NCBI GenBank assembly: GCA_964016985.1
Contig: OZ024824.1
Coordinates: 50,943,587-51,007,586, forward strand
Reading direction: 5' to 3'
Length of the DNA stretch: 64,000 nt
Source: Anodontia alba
Lineage: Eukaryota > Mollusca > Bivalvia > Lucinida > Lucinidae
Part shown: positions 1-11,859 of the stretch, piece by piece
How the letters are laid out: each line of letters begins with the position of its first letter
Position numbering within the stretch: the first letter of the stretch is position 1
Translations under genes and position numbers: made by a program
The notes under the pieces: model-generated
What the model was told of the DNA's origin: nothing
Databases searched by the model: none
What the model saw: the letters and a program-made list of their open reading frames with translations, nothing else

Positions 1-43
1 AAACTTACTTGTCTTCTCTAAAACCATGAGGCCCACAGCTTAT

Positions 44-2111
44 TATATGTCCGTTTGAAAAACGGGACATATTATGTAACGGGGTATGGCATCCGTCCAT
101 CCTTCCGTCCATAAACTTTTTTGTTTCCGGCTAACTCCTCCTACAGTTTACATCCCATCAAGCTGAAACTTGGTTAGACCATGATGTGTTGCAGCGCATA
201 TTGTTTTGGGGGTTACAGTCCACCAAATGTTTGCAGAGTTATGCCCCTTTGAAAATTTCTGTAAACTTTTCATTTCCGGTTAACTCCTCTTACATTTTAC
301 ATCCGATCAAGCTGAAACTTCATTTATAGTTAGACCATAATGTGGAGCAGCGCATATTATTTCGAGGTTACAGTCCACCAAATATTAGCAGAGTTATGCC
401 CCTTTGAAAATTTCTGTAAACTTTTCATTTCCGGCTAACTCCTCCTACAGTTTACAACCGATCAAGCTGAAACTTCATTTATAGTTAGACCATGATGTGG
501 AGCAGCACATATTGTTTTGGGGTTACAGTCCACCAAATGTTTGCAGAGTTATGCCCCTTTGAAAATTTCTGTCAACTTTTAATTTCTGGTAAACACCTCC
601 TACATTTTACATCTGATCAAGCTGAAACTTCATTTATAGTTAGACCATGATGTGGAGCAGTGCATATTGTTTTGAGGTTACAGTCCATGAAATATTAGCA
701 GAGTTATGCCCCTTTGAAAATTTCTGTAAACTTTTCATTTCCGGCTAACTCCTCCTACAGTTTACATCCGATCAAGCTGAAACTTGATTTGTAGTTAGAC
801 CATGATGTGGAGCAGCGCATATTGTTTCAAGGTTACAGTCCACCAAATATTATGAGAGTTATACCCCTTTGACAATTTCTATTAATTTTTCATTTCTGGC
901 TATATCCTCCTACAGTTTACATCCGATCAATCTGAAACTTCATAAATAGTTACACGATGATGTGGAGTAGCGCATATTATTTCGAGGTTACAGTGCACCA
1001 AATATTGGCAAAGTTATGCCCCTTTGAAATTTTCTGTAAACTTTTCGTTTCTGGCTAACTCCTCCTACAGTTTACATCCGATCAAGCTGAAACTTGATTT
1101 GTAGTTAGACCATGATGTGGAGCAGCGCATAGTGTTTCAAGGTTACAGTCCACCAAATATTAGCAGAGTTAAACCCCTTTGAATATTTCTATTAAGTTTT
1201 TGTTTCCGGCTAAATGCTCCTACAGTTTACATCCGATCAAGCTGAAACTTCATAAATAAGTTACACGATGATGTGGAGCAGCACATATTATTTCGAGGTT
1301 ACAGTGCACCAAATATTGGCAGAGTTATGCCCCTTTGAAAGTTTTTGTAAACTTTTCGCAGCATATTGTTTAGAGGTAATAGTGTGCAAATTTTATTTTA
1401 TAGTAGGTATATTTTTTGCAAATAACTAAAGTTATGGCCATATGGGCAAGTTATTTATTTTTTTTTTTAATCTTCTTTTATTAGATTTGCAAGGAAATGT
1501 TGCCATTATTAAATCTTTATAAATACATTTATTAAATGTTACAGAATTTAGAAGCTTGACGAATATCAAAACTTATAAACATAATTCTTTTTGGATTTTT
1601 TTTTTTTTTTTTTTAATGCTCTTCTGAGTTGGCTCCCTTGAAGAACAAAAATAAAATCAGTATCAAACAAGTTAAAGGTTTACAAAAAAATTTCTTGCAG
1701 CATTTTTTTTTTTTTTTTTTTTGGTTGTTTATTTTTGTTTTGTTATTGTTTGGTCCAATATTGAAGTATAGGAAAAACAAAGCCAAAGGCTCATATGAGC
1801 TTATAATATAGCCATGCTTCTGTCGTGTGTTCTCCGTCCAAAAGCACTTCTCCCTAGATGCAGCAAACTTCTCCCTATTTTCCCAGGAGGGAGAAGTCAC
1901 TTCTCCCTTAATTTCTGGGCCAGCTTAGACCCTTAGGTTACAGTTCACCAAATATCAGCAGAGCTATGCCCCAATGAAAATTTTTTAAATTTTTTTTGTA
2001 ATTCCACTTACAGTTTATATGCGGAGCACTGAATTATACAGGAGCCAGTTTATGTGCTACATCTTATTACTTGCCACGGGCGTATAATGCCCCGCTTGGT
2101 GGAGCTCTTGT
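44..2111 (+). mobile_element. HINE-type element nested in the outer element
   Basis: It begins with a hairpin (TATGTCCGTTT paired with AAACGGGACATA), then a short CCGTCC microsatellite, then about eight tandem units, and ends GAGCTCTTGT. The flanking sequence on both sides is the same outer repeat unit (CACAGCTTAT left, TTTTTAGTATG right), so the insertion site is visible: between two T's with no target duplication. The part from 1370 to 2075 is unique and T-rich with no coding signal. Confidence 0.7.
110..1365 (+). repeat. Tandem array, unit about 155 bp, about 8 copies
   Basis: The unit carries CTAACTCCTCCTACAG, ATCAAGCTGAAACTT, GATGTGGAGCAGCGCATA and GAGTTATGCCCCTTTG. Copies recur near 114, 265, 419, 567, 729, 883, 1042 and 1195, so spacing varies from about 148 to 162 bp. 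It forms the core of the HINE at 44-2111. No open frame runs through it. Confidence 0.85.
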
Positions 2112-3020
2112 TTATTTTTAGTATGTAGCAATGTTTAGTGGTTTCCTAAACAAGTCCCTGGAGTCCAAACTGGTCACACCCCAGGGGGTCATATGTATCT
2201 ATAGAGCAAAATAGCCTAAGAGCCTTCAAAAATCTTCTTCTCTGTAACGATGAGGCTCAGAGCTAACAGATTTAGTATGTAGCAATGTTTAGTGGTCTCT
2301 TTCATAAATCCTGCCAACTATGCCCCTGGGGTCCAAATTGGCCATGCCCTAGGCATTAGCACCCATAGACTTATAATGGGAAAAACTTAAAATAGCTTCT
2401 ATATAACCGTTAGGCCTACAGCTTGTATATTTAGTATGCAGCAATGTTTAGTGGTCCCCTACACGAATCCTGCCAATCAAGCACCTGGGGTCTAAATTGG
2501 CCATGCCCCAGGGGTCATTAGCTCCCATAGACATAATGGGAAAAACTTAAAAAATCTTCTTCTTTGAAACCATGAGGCCCACAGCTTATATATTTAGTAT
2601 GTAGCAATATTCAGTGGTCCCCTACATAAATCCTGCCAATCAAGTCCCAGGGACTCAAACTGGCCATGCCCCAGCAGGGTCATTTGTTTATATTGAACTA
2701 TATACCTAAAGAACTCTAAAAAGTCTTCTTCTCTGAAGACATGAGACCCAGAGCTAACATATTTTGTATGTAGCAATGTTAAGTGGTCTCCTACATAAAT
2801 CCTGCCAACCATGTCTCTTGGGGTCTAAATTGGCCATGTCCCTGGGGTCATTAGCTCCCATTGACTTAAAATGGGATAAACTTAAAAGATCTTCTTCTCT
2901 AAAATCATGAGGCCCACAGCTTATATATTTAGTATGTAGCAATGTTTAGTGGTCTTCTACATAAATCCTACCAGCCATGCCCCTGGAGTCCAGATTGGCC
3001 ATGCCCTGGTAGTCATTTAT
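2112..3020 (+). repeat. Tandem array of the outer element, unit about 160 bp
   Basis: TTAGTATGTAGCAATG recurs near 2121, 2272, 2431, 2593, 2757 and 2929. Each unit also holds GGCCATGCCCC and AATGGGAAAAACTTAAA. The short open frames in this stretch are by-products of the array. Confidence 0.8.
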
Positions 3021-5155
3021 TGTCGCACCTGCTTGTAGCAGGGTGCGATATAGGCATCCGCTTTTCCGTCCGTCCATCCGTCTGTCAACATTTATGTCGA
3101 AGTTCGATATTTATGTCGAAGTTAGTATTCTAATCAACTACAGGACTAAACAACCATCAAACCTTGCATGAAACATCTGCTTTTCCATTCATCTGTCCAT
3201 TCTTCCGTCCGTCTGTCAACATTTATGTCGAAGTTCGACATTTATGTCAAAATTAGTATTCTAATCAACTACAACATGACTTTGCAACATAGGCGTCCGC
3301 TTTTCCGTTTGTCTGTCCGTCCATCTGTCAACATTATGTCAAAGTTCGAGATATATGTCAAAGTTAGTATTCTAAAGACGAAACAACCATCAAACATTGC
3401 ATGAAACATCTCCCTGACCTTCTGACTTTGCGGCATAGGCATCTGCTTTTCCACTCATCTGTCCGTTCGTCTGTCTGTCTGTCAACAGTTCTGTTATGTC
3501 GAAGTTTGAGTTTTATGTCAAAGTTAGTATTCTAATCAACTACAAGACTAAACAGCCACCAAACCTTGCATGAAACATCTCTCTGACCTCCTGACTTTGT
3601 GACATGGGCATCTGCTTTTCCATCCTTCTGTCTGTCAACATTTATGTCGACGTTCGACATTTATGTCAAAGTTAGTATTCTAATCAACTACAAGACTAAA
3701 CAACCATCAAACCTTGCATGAAACATCTCCCTGACCTCCTGACTTTGCGACATAGGCATCCCCTTTTCTGTTCGTCCATCTGCCCGTCCATCTGTCTTAA
3801 CATTTATGTTGAAGTTCGACATTTACGTCAAAGTTAGTATTCTAATTAAGTACAATTCTACAACAGCCATCATACCTTGCATAACACATCTCCCTGACCT
3901 CCTGACTTGGCAGATACATTGACCCAGTGACCTTGACCTAGATATCTCCTGAACTATAAGGCAACCTTGCAAAGTGCTTCTTCTCAATGTTTGTTTGTTT
4001 GTGTTGAGGTTTTACGGCCCAGTCAACCCAATGGGGTCATGTCGAGCGCGGTCAGTTTACCTAACCACACGTTTACTGGGCAGGCTTAGTCCTCTGAGCG
4101 GTTAACCAGTATTGTGCACATTCAATGTACTAACTCGGTAGATACCTTGACCTGGTGAAATTGACCTATATTTTGGCTTGAGTGACTTTGACATAATTTA
4201 TGTCAGCGTTCCAGATCTCCTCACATGTAAGACCTCTAACCACCAAACCTTGCATAGTGCTTCTCCTAGATGTACTGACTCGGCAGGTATCTTGACCCGG
4301 TGACCTTGACCTATATTTTGAGTTCCAGTGCCTTTTACACATTTTACGTCAACGTTCAATATCTCCTCAACTATAAGGCCTACAACCACCAAACCTTGCA
4401 TAGTGCTTCTCCTCAATGTACGGATTCTGCAGGTACCTTGACTCGGTGACCTTGACCTATATTTCGTGCTCCATTGACTTTTACACCTTTTACTTCGCCC
4501 TTCCATATGTCCTCAACTATAAGACCTTCAACCACCAAACCTTGTACAGTGCTTCTTCTCGATGTACTGACTCGGCAGGTACCTTGATCCTAGTGACCTT
4601 GACCTATATTTTGCACTCAGTGACTTTGACACATTTTACGTTGATTTTCAATATCTCTTCAAATATATAAGTCCTACAACCACTAAACCTTGCATATTGC
4701 TTCACCGCATTGTACTGGCTTGGCAGGTACCTTGACCCAGTGACCTTGACCTATATTTGACACATTTTACGTTGATGTTCGATAACTCCTCAACTATAAG
4801 GCCTACATATCTTGCATAGTGCTTCTCCATGATGTACTGACTTGGCAGGTACCTTGACCCGGTGACCTTGACCTATATTTCATGCTCCAGTGACTTTTGC
4901 ACACGTCGACGTTCCATTATCATTTGGCTGTATAATACAAAAAGTCAGTGCTGAAGATTTAGCCATTAGTGGGAATGGCACTGGCCTGGAATACATGTGC
5001 CCCACTAGGCACTTTGTCTACATTTTTTTCAACCCAGTTTTCCAACTAAGCACTTGCTAAGAATGAAATAAACTTATTTAATAACCACGTTCTGATTGTG
5101 GCTCCTGTGACTTTTGCCCCAGCAGGTGCGATGACCCCTTCTGCGGAATTCTTGT
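3021..5155 (+). mobile_element. HINE-type element with two successive arrays
   Basis: The 5' end folds as GTCGCACCTGC/GCAGGGTGCGAT, followed by CCGTCCGTCC microsatellite. Array 1 (about 3070-3900) has units with TTTATGTCGAAGTTCGACA and CAAACCTTGCATGAAACAT. Array 2 (about 3900-4920) has units with CGGTGACCTTGACCTATAT. The 3' end has GCAGGTGCGA, an inverted copy of the 5' arm, then a small hairpin and ATTCTTGT. Flanks CATTTAT and TAATATAG rejoin the outer unit, giving a T|T insertion site. A second copy with the same two-array order is at 26709. Confidence 0.75.
3990..4137 (-). mobile_element. SINE fragment inside a HINE array
   Basis: The stretch with TTGTTTGTGTTGAGGTTTTA and GGGCAGGCTTAGTCCTCT matches part of the SINE at 15757-16086. 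The tRNA-like head is missing here. It interrupts array 2 of the HINE at 3021-5155. Confidence 0.7.
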
Positions 5156-5744
5156 TAATATAGAGCTATATAGCTAAAAATTTAAAGAAAAAATTTCTCT
5201 GAAACCAAAGGGCCCTAAGCATGTGCAATCGTCATGAATCTTGCTCAAAATGTTTGTCTTGATGAGTCTTTGGTAAAGTTTGGACCTGGGTCACTTATGA
5301 CCTATATTTCACGGTCCAGTGACTTTCTTTTTTCCATTTAGGTTAGTTTCTCACTAACTGTTAGTCCTACAGCAGTGATACTTGGCACTTGCAGACATCT
5401 TAGCATGGCCCCTTAAATGCAGTCATCTATATTTGACCTTAACCTATATTCCACGGTCCACTGACTTTGTTAAGTTTATGCATTTAGGTCAGTTTCTTAA
5501 TAATTATTGGACCTACAGCCAGTGATACTTAGCACATGCATACATCTTAGCGTGGCCTCTTGAGTGCAGTCATTCATATTTAACCTTGATCTATATTTCA
5601 TGGTCCATTAGGCATGCTACATTGTTAATATAATTATCATGAATCTTGGTCAGAATGTCTTCCTTGATCATTTATGGGTCAGGTTCTCTAAGTGTCATTA
5701 TACTCAGGTGAGCATTACAGGGCCATCATGGCCCTCTTGTTTCA

Positions 5745-6258
5745 TAGTTATGTTACCTTTATTTTTCAGTGAATTGCTTTCATAGTTGTTAGGCATGAAG
5801 AGGAGGACCAGTAGGCATGTCACATGCAAGAGAGACAACTCTCACTTTCTTCTTTATGTACCTATGTACTTTCTTCTTTATGTACTTATCTCCCTATTAA
5901 CCTTTTTTCAAAGTTATCGGGCGGGCGGGCGGGTGTCAGGCGTAGTCCCAGGTTTGCCTTTTGGTTAACCTTTTTTCAAATTTATATGTTACCTTTAATC
6001 TTCAGTTGAATGCTTTTATATTTGGTAGGCATGAAGATGAGGACCAATAGGCGTGTCACGTGCATGAGAGACAACTCCCACTTTCTTCGTTATGTACTTA
6101 TCTTCCCTGACGTCTGAGGTGTACCTTTTGGCTAACCTTTTTTCAAATTTATATGTTACCTTTATTCTTCAGTAGATTGCTTTCATATTTGGTAGGGGTG
6201 AAGAGGACCAGTAGGCGTGTCGCATGTAAGAGGGACAAATGTCACTTTCTCTAAAATC
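5745..6258 (+). repeat. Three diverged tandem units of 150-240 bp
   Basis: GGCATGAAGAGGAGGACCAG-like text recurs near 5793, 6030 and 6196, each with GAGACAACTC and ACTTTCTTC, and with AACCTTTTTTCAAA between. The outer HINE was inserted at the start of this repeat. A GGGC run at 5919-5933 is a short microsatellite. No gene is seen. Confidence 0.6.
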
Positions 6259-6261
6259 TTA

Positions 6262-6639
6262 AAATCTCGAGATGTGTAGTTCATCTATAGGAAACTCATC
6301 CAAGGAGACATTTCCTTGTTAAATAATCATGAAGATAGACAGCTATCTTTTCTCTTTTCCTGGGCATTTTTTTTGATAAGGTTCCGCTCAATGACATTAT
6401 CAAAGCACTATTCTGGAATCTTTCTTCGAACTGCGCAAAATCTTACTTGAAGGATATGTCTCAGCAAATCAATTTGCTTCATTTGGGCCCAACTATTGTT
6501 GCCCAAAGAAGAGGTGGAGGTGTGGGGGGAGGGGGGGGGGTGGGGGGGGCAGGAATTCAGGCCTCTGATGCTTGAGAAAACTGGCAGCTTCCAGAGTCCA
6601 TCATACATATAATAAGGTATTAACACCTTAGAGATATGT
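6262..6639 (+). mobile_element. 3' fragment of the DIRS-like family
   Basis: This segment matches 59765-60120 of the large insertion at 54351-60626 in order: CTATAGGAAACTC, GAGACATTTCCTT, GATAGACAGCT, GTTGCCCAAAGAAG versus GTTTCCCAAAAAGA, a long G-run, TTGAGAA, CTGGCA and TAACACCTTA. It is cut on the right by the HINE starting at 6640. The G-run at 6519-6551 corresponds to that at 60003-60024. Confidence 0.7.
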
Positions 6640-7688
6640 TAGTTGTTGGCGTTCGCGTTCGCGTTAGCACAGTGAGTTTTCAAAGGTGTGCATAGTTTTT
6701 TAACTGTTTAAGGTACTGCTTTCATGTTTCGCCTACACCTACCTTAGGGTAAAGAGCTTTCAATAGCATACACCACCATTCCCAAGTTAGACCCTTTATG
6801 TGGGTCAAGGTCAGTTCTTACTTTGTCATTTACACCCATGTTTAAGTTTTGCATTTAAGTTTTGAAAAGTATACATAACTGCTGAAGTATTCAAGATAGA
6901 GGTTTAATATTTGGCCCACACCAACCTTAGGGTTAGACCTTTCAGTAGCATACATCACTTCCTCAGTTTGACCTTCTGCCTAGGTCAAGGTCAGGTCATA
7001 CTTTGTCATTTGAACCCATGTTCGAGTTCTGCATTTAAGTTTTGAAAAATATTTATAACTGCTGAAGTATTCAAGATATTGCTTTAATATTTGGCCCACA
7101 CCAACGTTACGGTAAGACCTTTCAATAGCACACACCCTTTCCTCAGTTTGACCTTCTGCCTAGGTCAAGGTCAGGTCATACTTTGTCATTTAAACCCATG
7201 TTTGAGTTCTGCGTTTCAGTTAAACTGAAAAGTGTTTGTAACTGCTGAAGTATTCAAGATGCCACTTTAATATTTGGTCTACACCTAACTTAGGGTAAGA
7301 CCTTTCAATAGTACACACCCTTCCTCAGTTTGACCTTCTGCCTAGGTCAAGGTCAGGTCATACTTTGTCATTTACAGCTGTGTTTAAGTTTTGAAAAGTG
7401 TACATGACTGCTGAATTATGTAAGATATAGCTTTCATATTTCATCCACACCAACCTAAGGGATTCAGCATGTAAGATATAGCTTTCATATTTTCTCCACA
7501 CCAACCTAAGGGAAGATGTTTCAATGGCATATACTCCATCCCTCATTTTGACCTTCTTCCGACATCAAAGTTAGGTCATACTCTGTCATTTACAGCTATG
7601 TTTAAGTTCTAAATTTAATATTTAAAGATTGTTTTCTTATCCAATCAGCCCTTTCCGGCGAGCTGCGTTGTCTTCTGACAACTCTTGT
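6640..7688 (+). mobile_element. HINE-type element
   Basis: About six units of 150-170 bp carry CTGCTGAAGTATTCAAGAT, CACACCAACCTTAGGGT and CCTAGGTCAAGGTCA. The 3' end is a perfect stem GTTGTC/GACAAC (7669-7682) followed directly by TCTTGT. The 5' end starts TAGTTGTTGGCGTTCGCG and is less clear. Both flanks begin with T. Confidence 0.65.
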
Positions 7689-7694
7689 TTTGTT

Positions 7695-7850
7695 TTTATA
7701 CCCTGCAACACGATACTGTCGGGGTATTATGTTTTCCTTTCCATGTCTGTCTGTCCATCTGTCTGTCTGGCAGAACAAATGGGTAGTTATGTGATTGCAG
7801 ATTATGGACAGTTTCAATGTATTTGAATCTTGGGAGAAAAAATCAGCACA
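7695..7850 (+). mobile_element. 5' fragment of another HINE
   Basis: TATACCCTGCA...CGGGGTAT forms an imperfect 5' hairpin followed by a TGTCTGTCCATC microsatellite, as at the start of the element at 31902. The copy stops before any tandem core and runs into Penelope-related sequence. Confidence 0.5.
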
Positions 7851-8474
7851 ACTCAAGAAATTTTACTGCAAACTAGTTTCGGAATTTAATCCTTCTTCAG
7901 TGCACAAAATGGCTGAATGTTACTAGGAATTGATTATGACGTTACTAAGTGACGTCAAAACGCCAAATAATTTGACGTCAAGAACGCCAAATAATTTGAC
8001 ATCAAGAACGCCAAACTACATGACGTTTCCTTGCAACATTTAATGAAATGGCAGAAATGCATAAAATAATGTATACATTAGACTGGATCAATGATACAAT
8101 CTGTCACTATGAATCTTCACAAGTGCAAAACTTAAAGATTTTAAAATAGTGACAAACAGTTTTTTATATATACATTTTCTATGCAAAAAATGCTTTGCAA
8201 TATGAGCTGGAGCACATCAACTCCCACAACTGTCACGTACACCCAGTGAAGACCTATATCAGCCCATGCATCCGCACATTCCGATCAGAGTTCTCACCAT
8301 ACACTCAACGGGTAGCTAATGGCCCATAGCTTAAAAAATTATATATATATATATATGGCCAGTGAATACCACGATCAAAATGCGCGGATACACAGGCCAA
8401 TATGATACACAGACAAATCCCTGGCACCTAAGTCAATTGCAGGAATCACTGCACACAGACGCATAAACAAAATA
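7851..8474. other. Flank downstream of the Penelope-like relic
   Basis: This lies 3' of the GIY-YIG relic. It holds two direct copies of TTTGACGTCAAGAACGCCAA (7970-8010), a text ATTTAATCCTTCTTCAGTGC reminiscent of Penelope-type ends, and an AT microsatellite at 8341-8357. No open frame of note. Confidence 0.35.
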
Positions 8475-8985
8475 TTAAGTTTTAGGAATCTGGTACAATA
8501 CCTTAGTGTTCATTCCATTTGGTGAAAGGGTTTTGAGTCGATGCATCCAGTAGGTTTCTTTTAATAAACGTGGCCATTCATTTTCTACTTTATCAATGGG
8601 TGTGAATGAAAAATTATCCACAGAATGACCGTTTTCATTAAAATGAACAGAAATGTTTGTAATACTTTCAGGGTAGTGCAAAATAAAACGGTGACTGTTC
8701 ATTATTTTTGATACCTTCTGGTGTGTTTGCCCAACATACTGAGCATTGCACTTTTTACATGTTATTAAATAAATAACATTTTCAGATGTGCAGTTAAAGT
8801 CCTGTTTATGCAAAAAAGTTCCACTGGTACTGGTACTGGTACTACTGAAATTACCTGATTCATTGATAGTTTTACAATGAGTGCACCTGCATTTTTTACA
8901 AGCAGATACAGATCCTGTAGGATTTAGACTGAAATTTATTTTTGAGTGGATGAGAATATCACCAATGTATTTGAATGGAATTCAT
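8475..8985 (-). pseudogene. Penelope-like element, C-terminal GIY-YIG endonuclease relic
   Basis: The minus-strand frame is open across about 170 codons up to a stop near 8990. It reads a cysteine motif (ACKKCRCTHCK) followed by NVIYLITCKKC and YVGQT, the first strands of a GIY-YIG nuclease, then HRFILH, HFNENGHS and ETYWMHRLKTL-P-GMN. Known background: Penelope-like retroelements carry an RT followed by this nuclease domain, with the Cys-containing linker between. No RT is found upstream, so this is a 5'-truncated copy, usual for the class. The order of motifs and spacing match the family; the activity is almost certainly lost with the RT. Confidence 0.8.
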
Positions 8986-9028
8986 TCTGTTAGCAACTTA
9001 AAGTTTTCTCTTATATGGCTAAAAATGT

Positions 9029-9680
9029 ATGTTATGTGGCTATTTTCTAGCCACATTAAGTAGGCATAAAATAATGATGGTAGCCACATAAATAGCCATG
9101 TGTTAGGACATCGCCCGTCCATCCAGCTGCCATCTATCAGTATTTGGTGTCTGCTCTATAACTTGAATAGTTGTTAATGGATTTTATTTAAATTTGTATC
9201 GGGGTGAGTCATTTGGGATTACAAAATGGGCAAAATCTGTTAACTTTTGACAGTTACAGCTGTTGCTTACTGACATAAGATGGTTTTCACTCAAATTCAT
9301 GAGAATGAATCAGTGGATTCGGTTGAAACTTCACATATCAAATGAGTTTGACAATACCTTGCTTCAGATTACTACTCAGCATTTTGTCAATTTTCGACAG
9401 TTACTGCTGTTGGTTACTGACTTAAAAATGGTTTCTGCTTAATATCTTGAGAATGAATAAATGGATTTGGATGAAACTTCATATATCAAATGATATTGAC
9501 AATATTCTTGCTTTGAATTATTAGTTGGCATTTTTCATCAATTTTCCACAGACTTAGTGTCCCTACTTAGCGACAAAAAATGGTTTTCATTCAATATCAT
9601 GAGAAGAATTAGTGGATTTTGACAAAACTTCATATATTGAAGTAGTTCAGTTTGCAGATGAAATTGTTTTCTCTGGTTAT
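9029..9680 (+). repeat. Array of a truncated HINE-like element
   Basis: Complementary text ATGTGGCTATTTTCTAGCCACAT forms a hairpin near 9034-9057 and TAGCCACAT recurs at 9082. A short CCCGTCCATCC follows at 9113. Three units of about 140-150 bp carry ATGGTTTTCA-TCAA, GAGAATGAAT-AGTGGATT and AAACTTCATATATCAAA. The array stops where the next HINE is inserted at 9681. Confidence 0.5.
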
Positions 9681-11228
9681 TAGCTCACCTGAGCATGAAG
9701 TGCTCAAGGTGAGCTATTGTGATCGGTCAATATCCCTCGTCCGTTGTGCGTCCTGCGTCGTCCATCATGCGGCGTCAACAATTTGCTTTAAAAGCCTACT
9801 CCTCCTATGCCCCTGGGCCAATTGACTCAAAACTTGGTAGGAAGCATTGGGTGACTTGTAGATCACAAATGGCTAAACGCCTTCTGATTGGAAGTATATT
9901 TTGTGCTTCTTCTCCTGAATCAAAAGGCCAATCAACTCAAAAAATTGGTAGGAAGTATCGGGGCAACTTGCAGACCAAAAATAGCTAAAACTGTTCCGAT
10001 CAGAAATCCAAAATGGCAGCCACGGCCGCCATCTTGAAAATCTATTTTGCACTTTTTCTTAACCTAAAGACCAATTGACTTGAAACTTGGTAGGAAGTAT
10101 CCAGGCAACTTGTAGATCAAAAATAGCCAAAATTGTTTTGATAGGAAATCCAAGACAGCCACTATGGAACATCTATTTTGAAAATCTATTTTTCCTGAAC
10201 CAAAAGGCAAATTGACTTGAAACTTGGTAGGAAGTAGTGGGGCAACTTGTAGATTAAAAATAGCTAAAATCATTCCGATTGGAAATCCAAGATGGCCGCC
10301 TTGGAAGTATTGGGGCAGTTTGTAGATCAAAAATAGCGAAAATCATTCCAATTGGAAATCCAAGATGGCCACCATCTTGAAAAGGTATTTTGAAATACTT
10401 CTCCTTAATGAAAAGGCCAGTTGACTCTAACCTTGGTAGGAAGTGTAGGAACTTGTAGATCAAAAATAGCTAAATCGTTCTGATCAGAAATCTAAGATGG
10501 CTGCCATGGTTGCCATCTTGAAAATCTATTTTGCGCTTCTTCGCCTGAACTGAAAGGCCTATTGACTCAAAACTTGGTAGGAAATATCAGGGCAACCGGT
10601 AGATCAAAAATAGCTAAAATCATTCCGATCTGAAATCCAAGATGGCCACCATCTTGAAAATCTATTTTGCTCTTCTTCTCCTGAACCGAAATTTCAGTTG
10701 ACTTGAAACTTGTTAGGAAGTATTGGAGCAATTTGTAGATCAAAAATAGATAAAATTATTCCAGTCTGAAATCTAAAATGGCCTCCATCTTGAAAATCTA
10801 TTTTGCACTACTTCTCCTGAACCAAAAAGCCAATTGACGCGAAACTTGGTAGGAAGTATCAGGACAACTTGTAGATCAGAAATAGCTAAAACATGCCAAT
10901 GGGAAATCCAAGATGGCCACCATCTTAAAAAATCTATTTCAAAGTACTTTGGCTTAATGGAAAGGCCAATTGACTTGAAATTTGATAGGAAGTACCGGGG
11001 TGACTTGTAGATCAAAAATAGCTAAAATACTTCTGATTGAAAATCCAAGATGGCTGCCATGGTTGCCATCTTGAAAATTCAGTCAAACCTCTTCTCCTGA
11101 GCCAAAAGGCCAATTGACTCGAAATTGACTTGTTCAAATTACAGCCCTGAGGTAAAAAAATGGCCCCACCCAGGGGTCACTTGTCTGGTACACAGGTGAG
11201 CAATTCAGGGCCATCCTGGCCCTCTTGT
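9681..11228 (+). mobile_element. Complete HINE-type element, GCTCACCTGAGC family
   Basis: The 5' end is a strong hairpin (GCTCACCTGAGCA with TGCTCAAGGTGAGC), then CGTCC-rich sequence, then about ten units of 130-150 bp with CCAATTGACT-GAAACTTGG, TAGATCAAAAATAGCTAAAA and CCAAGATGGCCGCCATCTTG. The 3' end has CAGGTGAGC (inverted copy of the arm), the AGGGCCATCCTGGCCCT hairpin and CTCTTGT. The flanks read GGTTAT | TCAACAAA, so T|T. Relatives are at 43099 and 50252. Confidence 0.85.
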
Positions 11229-11411
11229 TCAACAAACAGCGTTTGTGGGTTGGGTATAAAATGTATTACTTTTATTACTCCACTAAACATATCCATCTTC
11301 ACTCCATGTCTTGTTACTGCACAGTGGTGGGGTATAATGCAGTGTCTGCAATGCTTTTATTTTATTTTTTTAAATAAGTGTCTTGTAATTGTATTATTAT
11401 TTCATTCATAA

Positions 11412-11859
11412 AATCAGGGGAGACATTGTTTTTGCCTCAGATGCCTGTCCGTCTGTCTGTCCATCTGTCACGCAATCGTGTCTGCTCTATAACTTGAAAA
11501 CTGTTCAAGATATTTGCAAAAAACTTCATGCAAATATAAAGCATGATCAGGCGACGTGCAGAACGCAAGAACTGTAACTCTTGTCCATACAGTTTTGGAG
11601 TTATTCCCCTTTGAAATTCGACAATGGTAAATTTGTGTCCGCTTTATAACTTGAAAACTGTTCAAGACATTTTCATGAAACTTCATTGAAATATAAAGCA
11701 TCATCAGACGATGTACATACCACATGAACCTTAACTCTTATCAGTACATTTTTGAAGTTATTCCCCATTGAAATTCCACAATGGTAATTTTGTGTCCCCT
11801 CTATAACTTGAAAACTGTTCAAGATATTTTCATGAAACTTCATAGACATATAAAGAATT
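11412..11859 (+). mobile_element. Truncated HINE of the GGGGAGACAT family
   Basis: It starts inside the family hairpin (CAGGGGAGACAT) with CCGTCTGTCTGTCC and has nearly three units with CTATAACTTGAAAACTGTTC and ATGAAACTTCAT-GA-ATATAAAG. It is ended by the complete copy beginning at 11860. Confidence 0.6.

Larger units (their letters stand above)
1..5740 (+). mobile_element. Outer HINE-type element, 5' end outside the window
   Basis: Three separated pieces (1-43, 2112-3020, 5156-5740) read as one element once two nested insertions are removed. The pieces share a tandem unit of about 160 bp containing TTAGTATGTAGCAATG and CATGAGGCCCACAGC. The 3' end is typical of a bivalve HINE: CAGGTGAGC, then a GGGCCATCATGGCCC hairpin, then CTCTTGT ending at 5740. 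Known background: HINEs are non-autonomous Helentron relatives with a tandem-repeat core and 3' stem-loop. The assignment to one outer element is inferred from continuity across both insertions; the last part (5215-5740) has a different unit that resembles the element at 50919. Confidence 0.6.

Noticed and set aside
1613..1900. 95-codon frame on the minus strand
   Set aside because: It is made by poly-A/poly-T runs inside a HINE.
3021..5155. CRISPR-like or coding reading of the spaced repeats
   Set aside because: Units vary in length and sequence, with no short direct repeats separated by unique spacers, and the context is a eukaryotic HINE.
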